The notes beneath the pieces are model-generated. The model was not told the DNA's origin. It searched no databases and saw nothing but the letters and a program-made list of their open reading frames with translations. Positions 43,135-51,498 of a DNA stretch of 64,000 nucleotides are shown here, in pieces (the stretch's first letter is position 1; each line of letters opens with the position of its first letter). This DNA comes from Bacteroidota bacterium (GTDB taxonomy: Bacteria; Bacteroidota; Rhodothermia; JANXDC01): contig AP024675.1 of NCBI GenBank assembly GCA_025998875.1, forward strand, positions 1,399,549 through 1,463,548. Reading direction: 5' to 3'. The position numbers and the translations under genes were made by a program.

Positions 43135-45783
43135 TTAGCCTCGGCCCCACAGCCGGCGCAAAAGGCCACGACGCCAAATCAGGGTTCCGAGGCCGAACAG
43201 GCCCACCAGAAGCGCCGCCCAGAAGAGTTCGGGGGGAAACGCCCTGCGGGAAGGAAGGACCAGGGGGCCCGCCTGACCGTAAAGCACCAGAGAGGACCAG
43301 AAGAAGGGATGACGGGCTATTTCGGGGGCCTGGCCCAAATAGGCCAGTTGCGCCAGCCGGAGCGCTTCGTCGCGCCCCTTTCCCTGGCGTAGCTCGGCGT
43401 AGAAACGCTCCATGATCCAGGCCACCACGGCGTCCTCTACGGACCATAGGGCGGCGATGAGACTCGCCGCACCGGAGCTGAAAAAGCCATAGGCCAGCGA
43501 CAGCAGGCCCTCGCCGACGTATCCCATCCCGCGAGCCGTGTTGCAGGCGCTCAGTACGACGAGCTCCGCTCCTATGGGATGGGAGAGAAGCTCATGGAGC
43601 TGAACAAATCCGTCGTATCCGGGTTCGGGGCCTAACAGGATGGCCGAGCCAGACGGATCCCGGGGATCAAGCAGGGCATGGGTGGCCAGATGTATCAGGC
43701 TCGTTCGGGGGGCGATCTGCCAGAAGGTGGCCTCCGTAGCGCGGCGGCCCTGGAAGATCCAGACACGGGAAAAGGCGCGCTGCAGGGCGCTCACCTCCCG
43801 ACGCGATTCTGGCAGGGGAGAGAGGGGGGGCATATCCGGACGCTCCGGGAGGCGATCCGGCTGGGCGAAGGCCGCGGCTAGCTTCGCGCGGGGTCGGGAA
43901 TCAGGAGGCGGGGGGAGGGTAAGCAGGCGCAGGGCAGGGCTATAGGATATGGCCCAGCGCTCCAGCGCCCAGCCCACTTTGCTCGAAGCCGAGGGGAGGC
44001 GATAGACCAGCATCCCCAGGGGCAGGGCGTACAACGGAGCATCCAGGACGATGACCAGCCGGGAACGTGTGCTGATTTCCCGCTCGAGGGGGGCCAGCAG
44101 GAGCTGATACAGCCTGTGCAGAGCCTGCAGGGGTATGTCGCGATTCAGGATTTCAGCGGGTGAGCTTGAGCCCGAAAGCCAGGGTATCTCGTGAAGCAGC
44201 TCTTCAAGCCTGCCCCGGGAGGCGGGTATCCCCCGCACCCGGACGGAGGTGCCATCGAGGACGAAGACCCATGCCGTATCGATTTCGATGAAGTAGCTGA
44301 GCGCGATCTGTTTTTGCCGGGCGAGGAGGAGTTGTAAGGTGTCCAGCTTCAGGATAGAGGGCTTCTGCAGGGCAAGCAGGTGCTCACGCCAGCGCGTCCA
44401 TCTCAGCTCCGCCTGGGCGATGGCATCTTCGATCGCCCCGCGCGCCCTTCCTGGCGGGAGCAAGGCGCGGTGGGCGTAGAGCTCGTTGAGCTGTTCACGT
44501 AGCCTCTGCAGGCTATCGAGCGCCTCCACCGATAGGGTTCGGGATTGGGTCCGGCGCAGAAGCAGGTCTTCGGCGTACCGGGCCCGGGTCTGTTCCAGCG
44601 TCTGGAGGGCTTCCTCGATGCGGCTCTGCAGGAGCAGTACACGGACCAGTTCCCGATACGGGTCCTGCCATTGTCCGAAGGCCACCGGTGCCCACCAGGT
44701 GCCGGCCACGGAGGAGCGCCGCTGTTCGGCTAGCCGGCAGGCGGAGCGCAGGGTGATCTCGGCTTCTGAGAGCTCTCCGGCCATGCGATAGGCCTTGCCC
44801 AACAGGGTGAGGGTCCAGAGCGTATAGGTATGGGTGCCTGAACGATAGGCCCATCTGAGGGCCTGTTGCGCATACGCGATGGCCTTGCGGGGGTTGGCCT
44901 GTGCCAGTTCCAGATCACAGAGGCGCGTATAGAGTCGGATGGCCGCCTCGGTCTGCGGGTGGCGTTCCAGTATTTTGAGCCCGCTGTAGAGGGCTTCTCG
45001 GGCTCGATCGGGCAGGCCGAGTTCCAGCCAGAGCCAGCCCAGAAGCTCATAGCGTACCGCGGCACGTCCCCAGTCCCGTGTCTGGATGGCTTCCTGGATC
45101 GCCTTTTCCAGCAGGCTGATGCCGTCCTGGGGCCTGTTGGCTCGGTAAAGAGCGAAGGCGCGCAGGGAAAGCCAGAGGCCCCGGTATTCCAGATGCCGCC
45201 GCTCAGGGTTTAGTCGCCACAGCGAGTCGGCCCTGGCCAGCCAGTAGAAGGCGCGCGTGGTATCGGAGAGCACCAGGTAGACGCTGGCTATGGCCAGCGC
45301 GGTGCGCAGCGTCTCGCCGTGATCCGGAGGATGCAGCTCTTCAAGCAATCGCGTGGCTTCATAGTAATGCCCCAGGGCCTCCGCGTAGCGTTCCAGTTGT
45401 TGCAGCAGATACCCCAGTCGGTAATGCAAGCTATAGCGCAGGCGGGCCCGTTTGCGGGGCTGGGCTTCGTAGAGCTCGAGGGCCCGTTTTGTGACCTCCA
45501 AGGCGGCTTCGAGGAGGCCTAACGCCATGTAGGCCTGTCCTTGAAGCGAGTATCCATGCGCCTGCGCCAGGGCATGATCCAGGAGCCGAGCGCGTTCCAG
45601 GAAACGCTGGCTCTTGAGGAGCGCCTCATGGGGTGCGGAGGTGAGTTGTTCCCGGATGGCCGCATACTCGGCCTGTAGCTCGGCGGGTAACTCGTGCGCG
45701 ATCTCCGGGGGGATCTGTGCCGAGGCGAGGGAAACGATGCATAACAGGGGTAACAGCCCCCCGATCAGCCATCCCCGGCGCAT
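43135..45783 (-). CDS. Exported TPR-CHAT caspase-like peptidase, membrane-anchored
   Basis: An 882-residue protein: signal peptide (MRRGWLIGGLLPLLCIVSLA), about eight TPR-like repeats (30-390), a coiled link, and a C-terminal CHAT peptidase. The catalytic pair is intact: H702 in HLATHALLDP and C747 in VVLSACNTARGMG. A GEGLLSLAYGFFSSGAASL segment completes the fold. A C-terminal helix (about 852-870) with a basic tail suggests anchoring. I use ATG 45783 since the signal peptide starts there; in-frame ATGs at 45795, 45810 and 45858 are possible, but a promoter-like TATCTTTC (45839-45832) would exclude the last. It is divergent from a 46-residue protein. Confidence 0.85.
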   Translation of the reverse strand: MRRGWLIGGLLPLLCIVSLASAQIPPEIAHELPAELQAEYAAIREQLTSAPHEALLKSQRFLERARLLDHALAQAHGYSLQGQAYMALGLLEAALEVTKRALELYEAQPRKRARLRYSLHYRLGYLLQQLERYAEALGHYYEATRLLEELHPPDHGETLRTALAIASVYLVLSDTTRAFYWLARADSLWRLNPERRHLEYRGLWLSLRAFALYRANRPQDGISLLEKAIQEAIQTRDWGRAAVRYELLGWLWLELGLPDRAREALYSGLKILERHPQTEAAIRLYTRLCDLELAQANPRKAIAYAQQALRWAYRSGTHTYTLWTLTLLGKAYRMAGELSEAEITLRSACRLAEQRRSSVAGTWWAPVAFGQWQDPYRELVRVLLLQSRIEEALQTLEQTRARYAEDLLLRRTQSRTLSVEALDSLQRLREQLNELYAHRALLPPGRARGAIEDAIAQAELRWTRWREHLLALQKPSILKLDTLQLLLARQKQIALSYFIEIDTAWVFVLDGTSVRVRGIPASRGRLEELLHEIPWLSGSSSPAEILNRDIPLQALHRLYQLLLAPLEREISTRSRLVIVLDAPLYALPLGMLVYRLPSASSKVGWALERWAISYSPALRLLTLPPPPDSRPRAKLAAAFAQPDRLPERPDMPPLSPLPESRREVSALQRAFSRVWIFQGRRATEATFWQIAPRTSLIHLATHALLDPRDPSGSAILLGPEPGYDGFVQLHELLSHPIGAELVVLSACNTARGMGYVGEGLLSLAYGFFSSGAASLIAALWSVEDAVVAWIMERFYAELRQGKGRDEALRLAQLAYLGQAPEIARHPFFWSSLVLYGQAGPLVLPSRRAFPPELFWAALLVGLFGLGTLIWRRGLLRRLWGRG

Positions 45784-45831
45784 GTGTTGCCACATTGGAG
45801 GTGAAAGCATCTTTTGTACGGCACCCCGATG

Positions 45832-45859
45832 GAAAGATACAGAAGCCTGGCGCATCAAA
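45832..45859 (-). promoter_or_regulatory. Possible promoter of the CHAT gene
   Basis: On the minus strand TTTG (45859-45856) and TATCTTTC (45839-45832) lie 16 bases apart. TATCTTTC is one base from TAnnTTTG but the spacing is short. It lies in the 99-base region shared with the divergent miniprotein gene. Confidence 0.3.
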
Positions 45860-45882
45860 CCAATTCGCTAGGAGGTCGTCCT

Positions 45883-46023
45883 ATGCAGTGGCACTGGTTT
45901 TCTTTCTCCTGGCTGGATGATGAGGAGGATGCGGGAGGAGGCAAGGGCAAAGGAGGCTCTGGGGGAGGGAGCTCGGGGGGTGGAGATCCGGAACCTCCAC
46001 CGCCTCCACCCCCGGACGGTTGA
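45883..46023 (+). CDS. 46-residue Gly/Pro-rich miniprotein with aromatic N-terminus
   Basis: It starts MQWHWFSFSWLDDEED, continues as a Gly/Ser/Lys-rich linker (residues 18-34) and ends with a run of prolines followed by DG. AGGAGG nine bases before ATG is among the strongest ribosome-binding sites in the window, which argues for a real gene. There is no signal peptide. It is divergent from the TPR-CHAT gene and convergent with rsmE, two bases apart. Its composition suits a disordered peptide; a substrate, tag or regulator of the CHAT enzyme is possible but purely positional. No family recognised. Confidence 0.6.
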   Translation: MQWHWFSFSWLDDEEDAGGGKGKGGSGGGSSGGGDPEPPPPPPPDG

Positions 46024-46025
46024 GG

Positions 46026-46766
46026 TTATCCCGCAGCGGCCCACAACAGGGCCGCTGCGGCGGCCACGGCCGCGGTTTCGGTGCGCAGCCGATAGGGGCC
46101 GAGGCTGCAGAGCGCCAGGCCGTGGGCGCGCAGCAGTTCGAGTTCCTGATCGGCAAAGCCGCCCTCGGGTCCGATGAGCACACTTATGGTGGCCCCCTTC
46201 GGCAAAGGGCGGGGCAGGAGGCTGCTGATGGGGGGATATGGGGCTCCGGGCCCGTGGGCGGCCAGGCGCCAGCGGGCCTTATCCTGCTGTAGCCAGTCGG
46301 TAAGTGCTCTGGGAGGGAGCAGTTCGGGAAGCCAGCGGCGACCGCTCTGCTTGAGTGCGGCAATGGCTATGCGTTGCAGTCGATCCAGACGTATCTGATC
46401 GCGTTCGGTTCGACTGGTTCGTATCCATGCGATACGACGCACCCCCAGTTCCGTGGCTTTTTCCACCAGCCAGGCCTGTCGGTCCGGGTGTTTGATCACT
46501 CCCACCACGAGCGTGAGCTCATAGCCGACCTCATCGGGATCATAGACAGCCTCTTCGATCTCTCCCTCGATTTCCAAGCCGCGAAGGTTTCGGAGGCGCA
46601 CGGTGTAAACTCCACCCCGGCCATCGGTTACCTCGATGCGGTCTCCCGGCCGATAGCGAAGTACGTGCATGACGTGGTGCGTCTCCTCGGGGGGAAGACG
46701 AAGTAGCGGAGTATGGATGCGCTCGGGGGGACAGTAGAAGCGGTCCATAGAGTAGAAGCGGTCCAT
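46026..46766 (-). CDS. rsmE: 16S rRNA (uracil-1498-N3)-methyltransferase
   Basis: A 246-residue SPOUT methyltransferase. Signatures: HHVMHVLRYRPGDRIEV at the N-terminal barrel, VEKATELGVRRI, KQSGRRWLPEL, IGPEGGFADQEL and the knot strand LGPYRLRTETAA. It methylates U1498 in 16S rRNA. The start is ambiguous because the first codons are duplicated (MDRFYS then MDRFYC): 46766 and 46748 are both in frame, plus an ATG at 46781. Confidence 0.93.
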   Translation of the reverse strand: MDRFYSMDRFYCPPERIHTPLLRLPPEETHHVMHVLRYRPGDRIEVTDGRGGVYTVRLRNLRGLEIEGEIEEAVYDPDEVGYELTLVVGVIKHPDRQAWLVEKATELGVRRIAWIRTSRTERDQIRLDRLQRIAIAALKQSGRRWLPELLPPRALTDWLQQDKARWRLAAHGPGAPYPPISSLLPRPLPKGATISVLIGPEGGFADQELELLRAHGLALCSLGPYRLRTETAAVAAAAALLWAAAG

Positions 46767-46768
46767 AG
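46733..46768. repeat. Exact 18-base tandem duplication across the rsmE start
   Basis: AGTAGAAGCGGTCCATAG occurs twice in tandem (46733-46750, 46751-46768). The unit includes the rsmE start codon, so two start codons six codons apart are in frame. The length is a multiple of three, keeping both open. Confidence 0.9.
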
Positions 46769-46807
46769 ATCTTATCCGCAATCAGCTGCCAACGGGCCGC
46801 ATCCGGC

Positions 46808-46838
46808 TTGCGCCCTTCGGGGGCAAAATCTACTTTTA
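46808..46838 (+). promoter_or_regulatory. Candidate promoter (TTG-N20-TACTTTTA)
   Basis: TTG at 46808-46810 and TACTTTTA at 46831-46838 are 20 bases apart, with one mismatch to TAnnTTTG. It is 53 bases before the Nfu N-domain ATG and would drive the Nfu N-domain, yraN and flavoprotein genes. Confidence 0.5.
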
Positions 46839-46890
46839 CCTCCGGGCCGGATGGTATTGTTCTTGCTCTCTATCAGGCGAGGGTATTGCT

Positions 46891-47169
46891 ATGGCGGTAG
46901 AGGTTATGTTTTCCCCCACACCCAACCCGAACAGCGTCAAAATTACGGCCGATCGGCCTTTCATCGAATCGGGGAGCTTGTCCTTTACCTCTCCGGATAA
47001 GGCGGTTGGCCATCCTCTGGCCGAGCCCATTTTCGCGCTGGGCGGAATCTACAGCGTGTTCATCATGCCGCAGTTTCTGACCGTGACCAAAATGCCCCAG
47101 GAGGACTGGGACCGTCTATTGCCCGCCATTCGGGAAATCGTGGTCCGATACTTTGAGCATGCCCCATGA
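46891..47169 (+). CDS. Stand-alone Nfu N-terminal domain protein
   Basis: A 92-residue protein matching the N-terminal domain of Nfu scaffold proteins: TPNPNSVKITADR, the LAEPIFALGGIYSVFIMPQFLTVTK segment and DWDRLLPAIREIV. The C-terminal NifU domain with the CxxC cluster-binding motif is missing. It may assist Fe-S cluster delivery through another protein. Its stop overlaps yraN by four bases. Confidence 0.85.
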   Translation: MAVEVMFSPTPNPNSVKITADRPFIESGSLSFTSPDKAVGHPLAEPIFALGGIYSVFIMPQFLTVTKMPQEDWDRLLPAIREIVVRYFEHAP

Positions 47170-47537
47170 CCTATATCCCTCATGAACTGGGCCGCCGGGG
47201 TGAGGCGCTCGCTGCAACGTATCTGGAGCGCAAGGGGTGGCGTATTCTGGATCGGAATTATCGTTTCGAGCGGGCCGAGGTGGATCTGGTGGCCACCGAT
47301 GGGCGGGAGATCATCTTTGTGGAAGTCAAAACCCGCGCCTCCGACCAGATGGGATATCCCGAGGAGGCGGTAACCGCGCGCAAGCGCCGCCAGCTCTATC
47401 GAGTCGCCGAAGCCTGGCTACAGGAACGCCGGATGTGGGGGAGCCCCATCCGATTCGATATCATCGCCATTCTCTGGCCTCCGAAAGGAGAGCCTGTAGT
47501 AGAGCATTTTGAAGACGCACTGTGGGAGGCCCCATGA
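47166..47537 (+). CDS. yraN: YraN family (UPF0102) nuclease-like protein
   Basis: A 123-residue small restriction-endonuclease-fold protein: GRRGEALAATYLERKGW, the D/ExK core EVDLVATDGREIIFVEVKTR, and KRRQLYRVAEAWL. Function is unknown, possibly Holliday-junction or DNA processing. ATGA overlaps link it to the genes on both sides. Confidence 0.92.
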   Translation: MTYIPHELGRRGEALAATYLERKGWRILDRNYRFERAEVDLVATDGREIIFVEVKTRASDQMGYPEEAVTARKRRQLYRVAEAWLQERRMWGSPIRFDIIAILWPPKGEPVVEHFEDALWEAP

Positions 47538-48580
47538 GCGATTCCTGGGAACTCATCATCGTGGGAGCCGGCCCAGGTGGGCTGGCTCTGGCAGCCGAAG
47601 CCCTGCACGGCGGTTTTCCCCGCGACGAGTTGCTTGTGCTGGAGAAGAGCGACAAGACCATCTGGTCCATCCGCGCCCTGTATCCGGAAAACAAGCTCAC
47701 CACGGCCAACTACAAAGGCTACACGGCCGATGCGCAGGGTCTGCTGACCATCTCGGATATGACCAAGGCCGAAACGATCGCCTTCTTCGATCGGCTCGTG
47801 GAGCAGTACCAGATCCCTATCCGCTATAACGAGGAGGTCTGGTCGATCCGCGCGCTGGCAGAAGGGGGATACGAGGTGCGCACCACCAGAAACCTCTACC
47901 GGGCTCGTCTGGTGGCCATTGCTATCGGGATCTTCGGGCGGCCCAACAAGCCGGATTATCCCATACCGACGGTGCTCAAAAGCCGGGTGCACTTTGACCT
48001 GACCACCTGGAAGCCAGAGCCCGGCATGGAGGTGCTCGTCGTCGGAGGCGGGGATTCGGCCGGCGAGTACGTACAGTACCTGGTTCAGGACGGCTGTCGG
48101 GTTACGCTTTCCTATCGGCGTCAGCAGATTGTGCGCATGCTCGAGCAGAATCGCCAGGCCGTGGAGCGTCTGGCGGCCGAAGGGCGCATCCGGCTTTGGC
48201 TGGGATCGAATATCACCAAACTGGAGCCCACGCCCGAAGGACGTCCCCGGGTGGTGTTCGCGGAACCGGAGCTGGACAGCCCCCTTTTCGATCATATCGT
48301 CTACGCGCTGGGGGGCACAACCCCGGAAAACTTCCTGCGTTCGGCCGGGATCGCCTTTGAGGGTAAGGTCCCTGTGCTTGATGAACACTTCGAAACCAAT
48401 CAGCCCGGCCTGTTTCTGGTAGGGGATCTGTGCGCGAATATGAAGGGCGGATCCATCATCTACGCCTTCAATACCGCGCACACTGTCTGGGAGCGAATCC
48501 GTCAGCGGTACTGGCAACCTGTCCCGGAGGTCTCCTCCGATGGGATGGCCGCTTCTGCCGGAAGGGGCGGCCGCCCGTAG
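47534..48580 (+). CDS. YpdA-like FAD/NAD(P) oxidoreductase
   Basis: A 348-residue two-dinucleotide-fold flavoprotein. FAD site IIVGAGPGGLALAAEAL, NAD(P) site VLVVGGGDSAGEYVQYL, and GLFLVGDLCANMKGGSIIYA near the end. The redox CxxC of thioredoxin reductase is absent, as in YpdA/Bdr (bacillithiol disulfide reductase) and ferredoxin:NADP reductases. Its substrate is unclear; placement beside an Nfu domain could suggest redox support for Fe-S clusters, which is inference. Confidence 0.8.
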   Translation: MSDSWELIIVGAGPGGLALAAEALHGGFPRDELLVLEKSDKTIWSIRALYPENKLTTANYKGYTADAQGLLTISDMTKAETIAFFDRLVEQYQIPIRYNEEVWSIRALAEGGYEVRTTRNLYRARLVAIAIGIFGRPNKPDYPIPTVLKSRVHFDLTTWKPEPGMEVLVVGGGDSAGEYVQYLVQDGCRVTLSYRRQQIVRMLEQNRQAVERLAAEGRIRLWLGSNITKLEPTPEGRPRVVFAEPELDSPLFDHIVYALGGTTPENFLRSAGIAFEGKVPVLDEHFETNQPGLFLVGDLCANMKGGSIIYAFNTAHTVWERIRQRYWQPVPEVSSDGMAASAGRGGRP

Positions 48581-48674
48581 TTCCCTATCGGTTGCGTTTT
48601 CCCGGCCCGCCTCTGTAAAATCGCCCGCCTAAGTGGGGGCTTCTCCAGAGACGAACATCGGGATAGGCAGACCT

Positions 48675-50675
48675 ATGGGAAACGCAAAGCGCTATGGGGT
48701 GGGCTGGGGTATTGTGTTGCTAAGCTGGCATGCTTTCGGATGTGCGTTGCTGCGGCCCCAGGCCGATCCGGATCCCATCGTGGCCCGCATCGCCGATCAG
48801 CCTGTGCGCTTTTCTGAGGTATATAGCCGATATCGGCAGACGATCGGACAGGATGGGGATTCGGCGGCTGCCTTTGTCGATTTCCTGCAGCGCTATGTGG
48901 ATTACCGCCTTAAGGTGCTCGAAGCGCGTCGGGAGGGATTGGATCGGGATCCGGCCATCAGAAAAGAACTGGAACAATATCGCCGGCAGTTGGCCCGCCC
49001 TTATCTGCTCGAAAAGGCGGTTCTGGAACGGATCATGCGCGATCTGTACCGGAAGCGTCAGGAGGAGATCCGGGCCAGCCATGTGCTCGTGCGGGTGCAT
49101 AATCCAAACGATACCCTGGCGGCCTGGGAGCGGATTCACGCGCTGCGCGACAGCGTACTGGCCGGGCGCCCCTTTGAAGAGATCGCGCGTCGGTACTCCG
49201 AAGACCCCTCGGCCCGGCAGAACGGGGGGGATCTGGGCTACTTCACCGGCGGCCGGATGGTGCGAGAGTTTGAGGAAATGGCCTACAACACCCCGGTCGG
49301 ATCGCTCTCCCCGGTGTTTCGGACCCGCTTCGGGTACCATTTTCTCAAGGTATGGGACCGTCGGCCCCGGACGCCGGATATTCGCGTGGCGCATATCCTC
49401 ATCCGGATACCGTCGGACTCCATGGCCACCGATACCCTGGAGGCGTACCGGCGTATCTGGGCCCTATACGAGCGGCTGCAACAGGGGGAAGATTTCGCCG
49501 AGCTGGCCCGTCGGTATTCCGACGATCGCGCCTCCGCTGAGCGCGGTGGCGAGCTCGGCGTAATCCGGTTCGGGGAGTTTCCGGTCGAGGAGTTCGAGCG
49601 CGAGGCCTTTGCCCTTGACCGGCCTGGTCAGTATTCCCGACCCTTCCGCACCGCTTACGGATGGCATATCGTCAAGTTGCTGGAGCGTCTGTCCCCGCCC
49701 AGCTACGAAGAGGCGCTCGAGGAGCTGCGCGAGCTGGCCCGACGCCTGCCCCAGAGCCGCGAGGAGGAAGCGCTTCTTGTGGAGCGCACCTGGCAGGAAG
49801 CGGGAGCGCGTTTTCATGACGCGGTCCTGGCCCGACTCACCGAGGCCACCGATAGCACGGCCCGCTTGGGTAGCTGGAAGGGGGATGAGTGGCCGGATTC
49901 CCTCCGAAAGGCCGTGCTCATCGAGATCGACACCCTTCGATTTCGCGCCGAGGACCTGCTCCGGCACATTCTCTCCAAACCGGTTTTCATGGTCTGGGGC
50001 GATCCCCGTGTCCGGATGCAGCTTCCGGATCTGGCGGCCGAGTTCCGCCAGGAGGCCGTTTTCCGATATCTGGAAGCCCAGCTGGAGCGCCGCTATCCGG
50101 AATTTGCCAGCCTGATGCGCGAGTATGAAGACGGGCTACTGCTTTTTACCATCACCGAGCGCAGGGTCTGGAGGCGGGCCCAGGAGGACTCCTCCGGGCT
50201 CCGGGCCTGGTACGAACAGCATCGAGATCGGTACCGGTTTCCGGATCGGGTGCGGGTGCTCAGCTGCCTGACGCCGGATTCCAGCCTGGCCCTCGAGCTG
50301 AGGGAAGCGCTTCGATCCGGACTGTCGGCCGATTCCATCCGGGCCCGCTATCAGGGAGATGATGTATTGAGGCTGCGGGTGGAGGTGCTCTATCTGGAAC
50401 GGCCCGATGGGTCTCCCTACGATGAGGCCTTTTCCCTATCGGACGGCTCGGTGAGCGGACCCCGCCAATACCGAACCGGATGGTTGGTGTTCCGGCGGGA
50501 ACGTGTCGAGCCCGCCCGGATGAAGCGTTTCGAGGAAGCGCTCTCGCAGGTGCTCTCGGACTATCAGGAAGAGCTGGAGCGAAAGTGGGTTGCGCAACTG
50601 CGGCAGGTCTATCGGGTCGAGCTGTATCCCGATCGGGCAAGCAAGGCTTTTATGCGGCGGGCCGGACGTTCCTGA
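48675..50675 (+). CDS. Lipoprotein peptidyl-prolyl isomerase with two parvulin domains
   Basis: A 666-residue lipoprotein, with signal and lipobox AFGC. An N-terminal SurA-like helical region is followed by two parvulin (PpiC) domains: IRASHVLVRV through YFTGGRMVREFEE and FGYHFLKV, then RVAHILIRI through GELGVIRFGEFPVEEFE and YGWHIVKL. A further roughly 300 C-terminal residues are helical. It likely folds or holds outer-membrane proteins in the periplasm. It heads a run of three such genes. The upstream in-frame ATG at 48633 adds residues without support. Confidence 0.88.
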   Translation: MGNAKRYGVGWGIVLLSWHAFGCALLRPQADPDPIVARIADQPVRFSEVYSRYRQTIGQDGDSAAAFVDFLQRYVDYRLKVLEARREGLDRDPAIRKELEQYRRQLARPYLLEKAVLERIMRDLYRKRQEEIRASHVLVRVHNPNDTLAAWERIHALRDSVLAGRPFEEIARRYSEDPSARQNGGDLGYFTGGRMVREFEEMAYNTPVGSLSPVFRTRFGYHFLKVWDRRPRTPDIRVAHILIRIPSDSMATDTLEAYRRIWALYERLQQGEDFAELARRYSDDRASAERGGELGVIRFGEFPVEEFEREAFALDRPGQYSRPFRTAYGWHIVKLLERLSPPSYEEALEELRELARRLPQSREEEALLVERTWQEAGARFHDAVLARLTEATDSTARLGSWKGDEWPDSLRKAVLIEIDTLRFRAEDLLRHILSKPVFMVWGDPRVRMQLPDLAAEFRQEAVFRYLEAQLERRYPEFASLMREYEDGLLLFTITERRVWRRAQEDSSGLRAWYEQHRDRYRFPDRVRVLSCLTPDSSLALELREALRSGLSADSIRARYQGDDVLRLRVEVLYLERPDGSPYDEAFSLSDGSVSGPRQYRTGWLVFRRERVEPARMKRFEEALSQVLSDYQEELERKWVAQLRQVYRVELYPDRASKAFMRRAGRS

Positions 50676-51484
50676 TTGGCGCGGCTCTTCTTCTGCTCGG
50701 CGGATGTCGTTCCCGAGAGCCGGAGCTCGTGCTGGCCCGGGTCGGAGAGGCCCGGCTGACGCTTGCCGATCTGCGGCGTGATTGGCCCGAAGGCCTCACC
50801 GGTCCGGACAGCGTCCGCTATGTGGCCGCCTACGTGGAACAGTGGATTCAGCAGGAACTGCTCTATCAGGCCGCTCGTGAAGCGGGTATGCTGGATAGTC
50901 TCTCTGTTCGGCGCCGTATTCAGGCAGCGGAGCGGGCTATAGCCGTAGGCGCGTTTCTGTCCCGGTGGGCAGCGCAGCAACCTGTAGCGCTCTCCGAAGA
51001 GGAGATGCGCGCCTATTTCGAAGCACACCGGGATGAGTTCCGGCTTTCGGAGGACTATGTGCAGATTCGCTATCTGGCAACCTTTACCCGGCAAGCGGCC
51101 GAAGAGGCCCGTCGTGCTCTGTTGGCCGGCCGACCGTGGCCTGAAGTAGTACATCAGTATGCTGCGGACACAGCGGTGGCGGGCATGTTGTCGCGCGGCT
51201 TTCATCCGATAAGTCGGCTGCTGCAACCTTCGGAGTCGCTCAATCGGCTTCTGGGGGTGCTCCGTCCCGGTGAGGTATCGCCCGTGGTCGAGTGGAACGG
51301 CCTCTATCATGTGGTCCAGCTGGTGGAGCGCCGTCCTGTCGGTAGCCTGCCCGAGTGGGAATGGGTGCGCCAAGAGGTGCGTCAGCGTCTGGAAATCATG
51401 CGCCGGAAACAGCGGCTCGAGGAACTCGTTCAACAACTACGTCGACGCATCCCGGTGGAGGTGGCCGACACGGTTCAGTTTTAA
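50585..51484 (+). CDS. Lipoprotein SurA/PpiC-like chaperone, degenerate parvulin
   Basis: About 299 residues with lipobox LLLGGC and a mature start RSREPELVLARVGEARLTL. It has SurA-type N-terminal helices and a parvulin-like tail (YVQIRYLATF, PGEVSPVVEWNGLYHVVQLVERR) lacking the usual second half of the active site. No ATG lies near the signal peptide; GTG 50585, with GGAG upstream, is the best start and gives a long basic n-region. It overlaps the end of the previous gene by 91 bases. Start confidence is low; the gene itself is clear. Confidence 0.75.
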   Translation: MGCATAAGLSGRAVSRSGKQGFYAAGRTFLIGAALLLLGGCRSREPELVLARVGEARLTLADLRRDWPEGLTGPDSVRYVAAYVEQWIQQELLYQAAREAGMLDSLSVRRRIQAAERAIAVGAFLSRWAAQQPVALSEEEMRAYFEAHRDEFRLSEDYVQIRYLATFTRQAAEEARRALLAGRPWPEVVHQYAADTAVAGMLSRGFHPISRLLQPSESLNRLLGVLRPGEVSPVVEWNGLYHVVQLVERRPVGSLPEWEWVRQEVRQRLEIMRRKQRLEELVQQLRRRIPVEVADTVQF

Positions 51485-51498
51485 AGGAACCCCGAGAT

